Positions 1 to 37,445 of a stretch of 64,000 bases of DNA are shown here, piece by piece. Each line of letters starts with the position of its first letter. Position 1 is the stretch's first letter. This stretch comes from Lota lota (lineage: Eukaryota; Chordata; Actinopteri; Gadiformes; Lotidae). A program made the position numbers and the translations under genes. The notes under the pieces are model-generated. The model was not told the DNA's origin, did no database searches, and saw only the letters and a list, made by a program, of their open reading frames with translations. The stretch covers positions 2,046,001-2,110,000 of the forward strand of contig JACYXH010000826.1 in assembly GCA_026745465.1 (NCBI GenBank). Direction: 5' to 3'.

Positions 1-589
1 GCCATCTCTCCGCGGGGGACGTCGTCCCGGGCGACGCCCAGCCTCCAGGAGGTCTTGTGGCCCACCTCCACCTCCCAGTAGTGGCGGCCCGTGGTGAAGC
101 CCTGCTGGCCGAACACGCAGTAGTAGTAGTGGAAGCGCCGCGGGTTAGCCTGGCACCCCCTCACGTCCTTGTCCTCCTCGAACCACATTGACGTGCGTGA
201 CGGAGAGACGGTCAGCAGGGGGTGGGCGGTGTCGGGGTCAAAGGTGACGGCCGTGATGTCTGGTAGAGTAGAGAAGGCGACAGGGAAGGGAAGTATGTTT
301 TTTTTTCTGCTATGTATCATTCTATTTATTACATGTATTGGGAGTCGTTTTGGAGGACATACTTGGATAGAGGCAGCTTTTCATGTGTTTCCATATCCTG
401 TATTGGATGGGGCCCACAAACTGACCAGCTCGCACCTCGGTCTCTACCTCTGGTGGGGGGACGAAGCTGACCTGAGACCTGCTTGGTCGGAGTGCAGTGG
501 AGGAGGAGGAGAAAGAGAGTTGATGGATAAGACGACAACACATTAAGGAGTGTCAGTAGAGGGATTAGGGAGATAGTTTAGGAGGAGTG

Positions 590-683
<94 letters not shown>

Positions 684-2253
684 TATGCTGGGCATGCATG
701 GAGTCAGGCTGGTGAGAACAGGAGAAACATTTTTTAAATATAACTTCAATATTTGTATTAGTTGTTTTTTGTTATCACAAAACTTGCCTTTTTAGGAGGT
801 CTTTAATTTCCTGCCATGAAGAAAGATTACAGTGAAAATAATGTTGACTTAAAAGCACAAACACAGCCATTTGAAATAACGTAGAGAAAGTGTTTTATTG
901 TGAAGCGTCCAGGGTGATTATAGCCAAGACCTAGTTGTGCTGCCCTTCTGCCTCTCACCTTTTAATGAGAAATTGATTTAGACCAGCGGAGAGCAAGACA
1001 GTCAACTCTTTAGCCAATCAATGGCTGTAATTGATCAAATAAGTGCCACGTAGTGCAGGGAAAGAGCTGACAAGGTGGCTGTGGAAACAGTGGCACAGGG
1101 CCGCACTCTGTTGCTACTCGGATACAGGAGGGCAGGAGAGTAGGTAATACTAGACACCAGATTATGATGTTACAGCTATGTTTATGTGTCATGAATATAA
1201 CAGAAGCTGATTGGACGTTTCAGTGTCTGACCTTCAAGGACTGGATAACAAACCTGGAGAAGTATGTATCATGTGTTCATGTTCTGCGATAGTCATTGGG
1301 GATTTATCTAGTGAATTATATGACTACATTATGCGTAGTCATAATGATGATGATAAGTGCATCATTATAAGAGAAGCACATTGGATGAATTGGATGAAGA
1401 ATGTACTAGCTTCCTAGAATATACTAGATCATTCTGAGGGCCTGGCGGTACATTGTATGAAGAATATACATAATAGAATAGTACATTTTAGAATGCCCTA
1501 TTTGGAGCTAGAACATTCTATAAAGATTGTTCATTATAGAATAGTACACTTTCAAATGTACTATTTAGAACTATTACGTTCTTTAAAAATAATGTAGATT
1601 ATTTAATATAATTAACTATTTGGAGCTAAGGCATTCCAAAAACTATTTAAACAAACTAAACTAAACAAACATTATTAATTGTATTTATGCTTGTGAATCA
1701 GTGACAACAAACGAAAAACATACTTTGAGCAGCTTAGGACTGTCCTCCTCTGCTAGCTTGCTGTTCAGCGTCATGATGGCTCTCTCCAGGTCCTTCCCTT
1801 GCTCTGCGATCCTCCTCTCTCTCCCCCTCAGCAGCTTCACCTGCTTCTGCCTTGCCTTCCTCAGTCGCTCCAAATCCATGCTCTCCTCCTCATCTAGGAA
1901 GCGGTGGAGGTTCTGGAACTCGGATCGCACCTCCCGTTCCAAAACATCAAAGCTATTCTAAAAATAAAAACACACAAGATTCAAGCTATTTTATCTTCTC
2001 TTTTTTTTAGGGGGGGGGGGGGGTGAATGGATGAATATATAGAGGGTAGAGAGATCATTCTCTACCCTCACACCAAAACAAACATTGAGGCACAACGAAA
2101 AAAATACCTGTACTGTTTTAGCAAATGCTTTTTTTTAAAACATTGCGAGGGAAATACCTCTACTCCCACGGACTCTATGTACATCTCACACTCTTCCTCT
2201 CTGCACTCGTCCAACTCATGTTGGATCCTTTTAATAGCATGGATGAGCTTCTC
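1..2253 (-). CDS. TRIM-family protein (coiled coil + PRY/SPRY), partial
   Basis: Four minus-strand exons fit the stereotyped 3' structure of TRIM genes: 2158-2253 (exactly 96 bp), 1724-1957 (234 bp, Glu/Lys/Arg-rich coiled coil ending LLK), 363-471 (linker with the motif GQFVGPIQYRIWK) and <1-259 (start of PRY/SPRY: VTFDPDTAHP, then WFEEDKDV, GRHYWEVEVG and WRLGVARDD). The exons have AG/GT borders and consistent frame. The usual 23-bp exon between 1724 and 471 was not identified. In this family the SPRY domain binds target proteins and an N-terminal RING and B-box give ubiquitin ligase activity. No Cys/His-rich RING or B-box exon is visible on this strand between 2254 and the INO80E promoter, so either a 5' exon was missed or the protein lacks them. 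The C-terminus lies beyond the left edge. The family is secure; the exact member is not. Confidence 0.8.
591..681. repeat. (GA)n microsatellite
   Basis: An almost pure GA dinucleotide run lies in a TRIM-gene intron, just upstream of the linker exon on the minus strand, where it reads as a long CT (pyrimidine) tract. Confidence 0.95.
1430..1640. repeat. Diverged AT-rich tandem repeat, unit about 64 bp
   Basis: Two consecutive stretches share the order ATAGAATAGTACA - TACTATTTgGAGCTA/AGAACTA - ACATTCT, and a third partial copy follows. The copies are quite diverged. It sits in a TRIM-gene intron. Confidence 0.45.
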
Positions 2254-2257
2254 CTGC

Positions 2258-2258
<1 letters not shown>

Positions 2259-2341
<83 letters not shown>
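2259..2341. repeat. (CA)n microsatellite
   Basis: A pure CA run begins five bases upstream (in the minus-strand sense) of the 96-bp TRIM exon, so on the TRIM strand a TG tract forms much of its 3' splice-site region. Confidence 0.95.
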
Positions 2342-4100
<1,759 letters not shown>

Positions 4101-4129
4101 AATATTAGCACAACCCATAAAAGTCTTCA

Positions 4130-4225
4130 GATAGGCTCCGCCCACAGCGGCGCTTAACAATGACGAAATCCCTTCTCGAAGTAAACAAGAGCATGTCGCA
4201 CAAGAAGTCACAAGTCGGAGGTGAA
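4130..4225 (+). promoter_or_regulatory. Candidate INO80E promoter and 5' UTR exon
   Basis: A GC-box-like GCTCCGCCCAC lies near 4136. The following sequence ends in a possible splice donor (GGAG|GTGAAC near 4218), which would join to the acceptor at 4816-4817 just before the INO80E start codon. There is no TATA box. The region may also serve the TRIM gene on the opposite strand. This is inference from position and motif only. Confidence 0.35.
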
Positions 4226-4589
4226 CCAATATTTCCATTCTCTTATTAATGAGTTAACATTTTGGAACATACCTGTTATTCTGCGGTTAGTTCCCACTTC
4301 TAAGTCTTTGACTTCCGCAGGAGTCCAAGCAGGCAGAAACCTTAAACTAAAACGTTTGCTAACACAGATAGCTAACGCTTTGAATGAAAGAGATAGCTCA
4401 TAACAATTGGTTTTACAGTTATAAGTGGCTTATTTGCTTCTGTTTGTTAAAATGGAAATACGTACGTGAGTAACTAAATATGCAAATGCATATTATTCTA
4501 CTTGAGTTTAGCTTGTGTTGTCAATATTTGAACATCCACTTAGTACTACGTATTCTTTGCTAACTTCTTATTGAGAATAGTAGGTTGTG

Positions 4590-4805
4590 GAGGTCGTATT
4601 CATGTCCTATTAATCGGTATTAATGTCCTATTACACTGCATTCATTTCCTTTTGCTTGCTATTAATGTCTTATTACTCTGTATTAATGTCCTGCTTCTCT
4701 GTATTCATGTGCCACTCTGTAATAATGTACCATTACTCTGTATGCAAGTTACTATTACTCTATTCATGTCCTGTTATTTGTATTCATGTCCTCTTACTCT
4801 GTATT
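4590..4805. repeat. Diverged tandem repeat, unit about 21 bp
   Basis: Repeated variants of TATTAATGTCC and ATTACTCTG alternate about ten times immediately upstream of the first coding exon of INO80E, ending at its 3' splice site. Confidence 0.65.
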
Positions 4806-4819
4806 ATTCCATTCTAGAA

Positions 4820-7122
<2,303 letters not shown>

Positions 7123-8626
7123 TGAAGAGTGGGCGTTAGTTGTTTTAGTATTTTTTACTTGTATGCATGGTGTGTGAGTGTGCGTGTGTGTGCTGGTCCG
7201 CCTTGGTTTGCAAAACGCAATGTAATTATGTATGGTTGAATTCCGCAACTCCTTTTTTAGAATCTCAAAGGAAGAGCCAAGCGCCCCCCTGTGGATGGTT
7301 GGCTTAACTGCAGTCTCACTGCCAAAACAATGTATCTCACACACAACTCGGTGATATGTTATGCTACTATTAGCTGTCCGTTAATGAAGATGTCCAAAAT
7401 AAAAACAACACAGGGTATTTATCTCCCTCTAGAGTCATAGCTTTGCCTTCTTTGATAGTTCCCTTACCAATTATGTTTAAATTATTAATATTATTTTTTT
7501 TACATTCTGTTTAAATCAGGCCAGTATTCAACTGATGTTTTTAAAAAAATTTGATTAAAATGGTGACATTAAACCTGGCTTAAAGTATTGATTTGTATTG
7601 AGCTATAAATCAGATTTTACTTTCATTTTCGTCTTAATGAAGTACTCCAAGATGTTAACTGCAGTGCTGGATGTTGTCGTTGTAACCATGATGCTTATTT
7701 TCCCTCGACCATGTTTTCACCAATGCAGCATTCAATCTCTTAAAGGTTAGGTACTAAGGCTTCACTGGGCCCCGCCCGAGGGATCACACCCGACAGCAAC
7801 AATACTAGGAACTGCTTCTCTGGTATTTGGATGAATAATAACCGCTATCATATGTGGACTCATTTCTACTTTACTCATATTTGTTAATCTTTAATATTTA
7901 TTAAGACTGGTTTTGGTCAACCAAAAAAAAAATCCTTGTATTGCCAGCACTTTGGAAGAAATTACACAGGCCAAACCTTCAACCCAGCCCACGGGCGCAC
8001 TTGAATAATGCTGGCTATAACTCTGAAGGAGTGCGGCCTGGCTGCATTCCAATACATTTGTGAGAGGTTTGCGTTTACAGACAGTACATTAATCCGTTTT
8101 TCTGCTAATTTCACACGGATTTGGGAAAAGGGTACAGTGTCCCAACAGGCATATTATTAATATTCAGAAGTACAGATACCTAACCCAGGCCAAGAAAAGT
8201 ATTTCTATTTTGGGGTTTCTACTGCACTCTAGAGTAAGACCGAGCCATGTCACGATCTCTTTATATTTTAACACAGACTAAAGGGTCGTATATGTTTATA
8301 TATATTATTTATATTTCATATAATCAAATGTTCTGAGTTCATTTTAGATGGTTGGAAATGCCAACATTCCATTAAGATGAGCATATTGCAAGTCCAAACA
8401 CCTGCTTGCCGTTTGAAGGGGCAGAGTATGTGTGCATAATAATGAATCACTGTTCCACTGATCATGTCAATCAGCTGACAAACCCATGCACAGAGCTCTC
8501 TGGGAATGCAGTCTTACAGGTAACTGTGGGTTAATTTAGGGCGTGGGCTTTGGCTTGTGTACTTGTGCAAAAAGCATTTAAAGGTGTAACCATAGTAGGG
8601 AGAGAGGGGATAAGGTGGAGGTGCAG

Positions 8627-8670
<44 letters not shown>

Positions 8671-9002
8671 AGGGACAGACAAAGGGGGCGAGGTTGTCAG
8701 GGAAATGAAGGCGCAAGCGAGATTGTGCCTGCCACACTGATTCTGACACAGCGAATGTAACGCTAAGGCGAGACAGAAGGCATGGATGAGGGCACATATA
8801 AAGAGAGAGCGAGAGGAGATTGAAGAACAACAAGCCAGAACAACAAAGACGTACCAGCCTGGACCACCATTATCCTTCCATCCAGATACAGAAACCTCTG
8901 TGTAATTGATAAGCATCGCTCGCGCCCTCTGTGTGTGGGGAAGAGGAAGAGTGGGAGAGCGAGAGGGGGGAGTTAGCCAGCACCACCAGCACCACTGACA
9001 GC
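7123..9002. other. INO80E 3' UTR and intergenic region
   Basis: It contains the INO80E 3' UTR (signal at 7398-7403) and then AT-rich DNA with no recognisable exon. A (GA)n tract lies at about 8630-8666. Bases 8700-9000 probably hold the promoter and 5' UTR of the next gene. Confidence 0.6.
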
Positions 9003-11140
9003 ATGTTGTGGCAGGGAGCTCTACTGAATGCAGCTGCTGTCACGGCCTGCTTCCTGGCAGTGCTGGGCCCAGGCTTGTCTCTCTCGGCTGAGGACTGCAG
9101 CCACTGCTTCTACAGACAGACGCCCCCGCGGGGACCCTCTTATGAAGCCCTGCCACGGCTCTGCCATGGTGCTCCCGGGGGCCAGGCCTTCGCAACGCTC
9201 CACAGCCCGACCTGTGACACAGCAGTCCTCTCTGCTTTCCGTGTCGGCCATGTAGGGACAGAGAGTGAGGGAGAGGAGACCGTGGTGGTGGTGAGGAAAC
9301 GTTTTTTGTATTATTATGATATCAGTTGAAAAAAATTGCTTCTGGATTATGTCAGATGTTTCAGGGACAGTTTTTGAGTGGGTCTCCAGTGCAGGAAGTC
9401 AAATTGATGGATTGAACTATCAACAGGAAATTATTGAATTCAGAAGATAGAACTGTTTAATGACAACTGTTAAATCATTCATTTGGCTGGGAAGAGTTGT
9501 CAAGTCAAACCTTTCTCAACTCTTTACGCAAACACATCAATATAAGTAAAACAATGCTAATATCAGTTGTAAATTCATCAAGAGTAAAACATTGTCTTTC
9601 GGCATAACTTTGGTATGGTTAGAATCATCCTTTCTATAATCATCTCAAGTACGGAACCTACATTCAGAGCTATACAATAGTTCCACCATATAGAATTGAA
9701 CCATCTATGACATCCAACGTCTATTCTGTTTCTCTTTCAGTCCGAAAACCAAGACATTCAAGTACTAACTCCTGCCCTGCTTCAAGGAGATGGGGGCGAA
9801 GCTCAAACCTCCAATGTTCCTGATGACTCTCCTCTACGGCTCTGGGACTCCACCATCACCGTCCTGGTCCGCTCCTCCGTCAGCCCACATTGCAGCTCCG
9901 TTGGAGGGGACCTCTACGTGGTTACCGGGCGAGGACGCCTGGGACCGGACGCCCAAGGCAGGGATGAGGGGTGCGAGGCCAATCAGCTGTTCTGGTCGGC
10001 GATGTGCTGTGACGTTCCCTCCAGGGGGGAGAAGGGGTTCAGCGTGGGCCTGGTCCGAGAGGCCGAGGGAGGGGAAGAGAAACAGGTGCGCGTGAAGCAG
10101 CTGGAGGAGATGCTAGGAGTCACAGAGCTCTTCTCCAAGGGCTGTGGCGGTAGCTCTGAGCAAGCCGCGGCGGACCTCATCACGGAAAAGGCAGCGAGTG
10201 TGGAAGATCAAGTTGCTGATGTTGATACTGCCCCGAAAAGATTGGACGAAGAGGAGGGGACGACACCCTTGCAGGACCCTGATGAAGAGCAGAGCGACGT
10301 GAGGAGATCAGAGGCCCAAGCGAGAACAGAGTCAGGTCATTCTTCAGATGAGGGCGAGAAGGCGGAGCAGACAGCAGAGACAGAACCAAAAGAAGCTGAC
10401 ACTAACAGCACTATAATCTACCTTATCTCCACCAGCATCTACATTCTCACCCTTCCACTGCGCCCCGTGGTCTCCACCATCACCAACATACCTGGACAGG
10501 TAAGACAACTCACATCGGGACTCCTTTGTCCTAGCATGCACTGCAATGTGATTTAACCGCTTTCTCCTCATTTCATGTGGTGTTTCAGGTGGCATACATT
10601 CTTCAGGAAGACCTTGGAGTTCTCACTGCGCTACCCGGAGACATCTTCTACATGCTGTACTTAGTGTCCTCCGGCGTTCTGTCTTGGATGTGTTCGGCGG
10701 TGGATGTCCTGCTGGACCTAGTGGGGGGATGCGGCTGTGGCTTGTACCACTGCGCCTGGGCCATGCTGGGAGAGCTGCAGGGCAGCTGCTACACCGGGGT
10801 GACCGGTGTGGGGACGCTAGTCGGCGACTCAGTGGGGATAGTGGGAGAAGTGGCGGACAACGCCTGGTGGGTCACTCGGCTGTTGGGCGGGCAGCTGTGG
10901 GAGCAGAGCAAGGGTTACGCGGGGACGGTGGGGTCAGAAATGGGGGGACAGGTGATGACCGTAGGCGGGGGGCTCGGGACGCTGGTGTTGAGAAGTTTGA
11001 AAGGGGTGGTTCACGTGATCAGATTCACAGGGGGTGTCATCTTTGGGACGGTGCAGTTGATTGTGGTTGGCATCATAGATCCATCCACGACCCCGGATGA
11101 TCCACCTGTGCTGGTGAATCATTTAGTCAATGCAGAATAA
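9003..11140 (+). CDS. ENDOD1-like secretory/membrane protein, probable pseudo-nuclease
   Basis: Coding exons: 9003-9290, 9741-10499 and 10589-11140, 532 aa in all. The N-terminus is a signal peptide (hydrophobic core about residues 7-27). A luminal segment follows with DCSHCFYRQTPPRG, FATLHS and SAFRV, as in the DNA/RNA non-specific endonuclease domain of ENDOD1 proteins. Then come W..TITVLVR, DLYVVTG and LFWSAMCC, matching the distal part of that domain. The stretch that should carry the catalytic DRGH motif between these blocks is missing. An acidic linker (about residues 230-310) leads to a Gly/Val-rich hydrophobic C-terminal third with several possible membrane or amphipathic segments. 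An in-frame ATG at 8931 exists, but the start at 9003 puts the signal peptide first. AATAAA lies at 11360-11365. Family assignment is from remembered motif order; moderately sure. Confidence 0.7.
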
Positions 11141-11518
11141 TCCAACCCATGGCCATCAAAAATATTTTGTTTGCAATGAGACTAAACTGAAATGTAAAAC
11201 AGATTTATCATTTAACAAGTAAGGTATGCAAACAATGATATAGTTAACACACAGAAATAACACGTTACCAAAGATTTGATTAAAGTTGTATTACTGTTAT
11301 AACAATATAATGGGCATTGAATTGTTCATTGCAAAATGAAGTTTGCCTCAAAATGTTTAAATAAACAATAATTACAACACCTTTCATTTATGCATTTTGA
11401 ACGATTTTTGAACGAGTGTCATAGCATTTGCGTTTATGATTCTTCTTCTTCTTATTATTATCATCATCATTATTATTTTTATTATTATAATGAGGCACTT
11501 TAAATACTGCCTTGGTGT
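11141..11518. other. ENDOD1-like 3' UTR and intergenic region
   Basis: AT-rich, with a polyadenylation signal at 11360-11365 and a short TTC/ATT-rich low-complexity tract at 11440-11490. No coding exon is seen. Confidence 0.6.
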
Positions 11519-11660
11519 GGCGGAAGTGCTGCAAAACAACGGGTCCTTCAGACCCGGAACACATTCCACCAATTGCATCAGACACCAGAGCTGCTGAAGG
11601 AAACACATGCGCGTCTCCCGTTGAATGCTAAGCTGACGTCTCTTTCTATTTCATTCAAAG
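11519..11660 (+). promoter_or_regulatory. VARS1 core promoter and non-coding first exon
   Basis: An ETS-type site CGGAAGTG lies at 11521-11528, and a CRE-like TGACGTC lies at 11634-11640. The sequence ends in a splice donor (CAAAG|GTACGA at 11660/11661) that can join to the acceptor at 12105-12106, two bases before the VARS1 start codon. There is no TATA box. This looks like a housekeeping-gene promoter. Confidence 0.5.
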
Positions 11661-11909
11661 GTACGAACGATGATTCTGTATGTGTGATTTGTTGAGAACC
11701 CATACAATGTATAACGATTCCTGTTATAACCCGATATGAATATACTTACTTCATGAAAGTAAGGTGAGGAGCAGTTTACGCTTAGTTGTGTTAGTAACTG
11801 TTTTATCCAACTCGCGACGACTAACTGTACTGGAACTTTTGACGATTTAGCGTTGGCTAATAGCTAGCTGGATAGGCATGTTTAAAAAAACAAATCAATA
11901 ACACTCGTG

Positions 11910-12000
11910 TGTCAAAGGTAATGGAGAAATCGAGTAATGACGATGCATGCATGTCACATGCATGCATCGTCATTACTCGATTTATCCGGTACCTTTGACA
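11910..12000. repeat. 91-bp imperfect palindrome (hairpin) in VARS1 intron 1
   Basis: Arms 11910-11953 and 11957-12000 are reverse complements with only a few mismatches, separated by the 3-base loop TCA. The inner 26 bases or so of each arm, built around GCATGCATG, match perfectly. Confidence 0.9.
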
Positions 12001-12108
12001 GATATCATAAAGATGACACTAGATCGTAGTCAGTGCTATGTTATACGTATACATGTTGACACTGTTTACCTAGCCACTTAACTGGCTACTGTGTTATTTC
12101 CACTAGGG

Positions 12109-34825
<22,717 letters not shown>

Positions 34826-35509
34826 CCTGCACATTGTATGTTATTAAGAATCAGTTTTGTGTTACATAAAGTATGTTCAGTGGGGTGGTATGGAATACGT
34901 CTTACTAGTCTGATGTTCTTCAAGGCCTATGTGCTGTAACTGATTTATTATCTTGTGGTCCGTGTTATGCAGCAGAATCAAATGATGGTTGCAAAGGCAA
35001 TTGCACACATTTATTTTATTGAGCATATTTAATACAATTCAAGGGAAATGTTTTTATGATACAGCTTTGTACGACACCAAGTCCATAGAAACGAGGAGAA
35101 AAACAATTATAATTACAAAGACTGCAGTGGTAAAAACAAACAAAAGTAGCGATTTCTCAGACACCACATTAAGAATAACTGTTAATGATGATCATGTGCA
35201 CTGCTGGGATTGCAGCACGTTTGCTGTCAGCTACATTCTTAAATGCAGCCAAAGGGGGAAAGAAAACTAACAAGGGAGCTGGAGTGTGCATTCGTGAAAA
35301 GGCATGACTACAATTCGAGCGTTCATTTTTTTATCATGTTTTTTGCAGAATTTGCAGAATAGTGCCAGATGTTTTCCACATGCCACAAAACAAAATAAAC
35401 CCCAAACTGTGACGTACGTGTGTGTGAATTGGGAGCAATTCCTAGATAAAAATCACAGTACTCTATCTCCTGAATCCCTTGATGTGGAGCCCTGTCAATG
35501 AAGCGCCCT
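34826..35509. other. Convergent 3' UTRs of VARS1 and ABHD16A
   Basis: Minus-strand AATAAA signals at 35010-35015 and 35015-35020 probably end the ABHD16A transcript. No plus-strand AATAAA is seen between the VARS1 stop and 35394-35399, so the two 3' UTRs may overlap. No coding exon is present. Confidence 0.6.
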
Positions 35510-37411
35510 CTACAGGCTCCAGGGGGCGTGGAACTCAGAGAAAGGGAGGGGGGTGCAGTGCGTCGTTTCAAAGTTCCTCATGTACTTGCGAGCCTTGGGA
35601 GAGAGAGGGAAAGGCGTAGAGAAGGAGAGGGTGTAAGGGAAAACAGTGGACAATGTGTGCAAAAGCGCCTTTAATTTACTACCTAACCTTGATAGATGGG
35701 TAGGGTGGAGGAAGGATTAATTAAACAAGGAAGTCGTCGTTAAACAGGCATTGGCCAGGAAAGGAGTGTATTGTATTGACATTTGTTCGATGTTAAATGA
35801 CTTCAATAACACTGCTTGCTGGGAAATATATTACACCGGAGAGCGCAGGTGAGCACGTTACTATGGCAACGAGGGAAAGTATTCCTCAGTGGTTATGTGA
35901 ATATCTGTGGGTTGTATTTTTTTCTGAGTGAGGGTATAATAAAAAAGGTGAGCCAAGCTCAAACAAGGAAGAGGTAGCTTATTGAAGAAAGGGAAAGTTA
36001 ATCATATGGGAAGGGTTGCATTAAAGAATATGTTAAAGGACAATAAAGTTAGTTGGCTTTCGCATCAAAAGGGGTCACTGTTTCAGGGGGGGTGTGAGAG
36101 CAGTGTGGCTGCTTACCAGGAAGAGAGCGAGTTGCCGCCTGCACTCCAACGTCATATCCTCCCCTAGAACAGAAGAACCATGATCAGATAGAAAACCAAT
36201 TACAATTGGACAAGGTGAACGGATCACATCATCCTCTGGTGGTTCCCAACCTTTTGAAATCCATGACCCCATTTCAAGTTCAACATTTTTGTGCATCCGC
36301 TTCCAAACATATCCATTTAACCAAATCAATATCTGCCCATAATAACAATGCCGCAGTGAACGGATGCTTCAATCCAAAATGTGTATCATCAAATCTCCGT
36401 TGACCGCGAGGTTGTGAAACACTGAGTATAATGAAAGGTGACGGTCAGAAGTGGAATTGCATATTACCAACGCTCCAGGGGAAGGCGGTGCCGTTGTGCG
36501 TCTGATAGGACTGCAGCACGGAGACACACCAGTCATCATCCACCTCGAAGTCACTGTACACAGACGCTGCACACACACACACACACACACGAGGGCAGAT
36601 TACAATTTTGCACTGACATTGAAGGGGCCAGAAATAGACAGACACACATACACAGTAGAGAGCAGATGACAATTTGCACTGACATTTAAATTTTTTATTT
36701 GGGATTTTATCATTGGATTAGATTCAAATGCTGAAAAAGGGCATATGGATATTCAGAGAGCGCACGGGGGTGTGTGTGCCCAGGTGTCAGCACTCTGGGT
36801 TTAACATACTGCTGGGGGATTGAAGAGAGGTACCACAAATAAAAGGTCAGGGCTGGTGTGTGAACAATTTATCGAATCTCTTCCTTCCAAACTCCGAAAC
36901 ACAGAAAAACCTTCAGGTAGTGGTGTGAAGACCCAAGCTAATCTTCCTCATGAAAAGGGATAACAGTTGATCCCCTCCTGTACACCTTAACATATGAGGC
37001 TATGTGTTTCTATGCCACACGGACCACAAATGAAACAACCACATGCCTACCTTCTGCTATGGGGTTGGAGGCCCCCAGCCACTGTCTGACCACTCGGACT
37101 CCTTCGTCTGCCATCACCTTGGGGTACCTGGGAGGCAGAATGATGATCACCGCTCTTACAGTGTGCTCTGTAGCATTGTACATATACACACACAATATGC
37201 ATGTCCTTAACGAAGAGTAAACCAATGAACATTTTCCATTTATTCCGTTACCTAAACTGCAGGAGTTTGAGCAGCAGGTCATTTCCTCGGTTGGACATAA
37301 TGTCCTCTGGTCCCCTGCGGAGCGGATCAAAAAAAATATATATCAATGTCGTACATCATTATAAACCAGTTTTACCTAGAAACTCTCACTTGTCTTCACT
37401 GTTAGTATGTG

Positions 37412-37445
<34 letters not shown>

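Noticed and set aside
8931-9002. Upstream in-frame ATG as the start of the ENDOD1-like protein
   Set aside because: It would put 24 polar residues ahead of a clear signal peptide. The ATG at 9003 places the signal peptide at the N-terminus.
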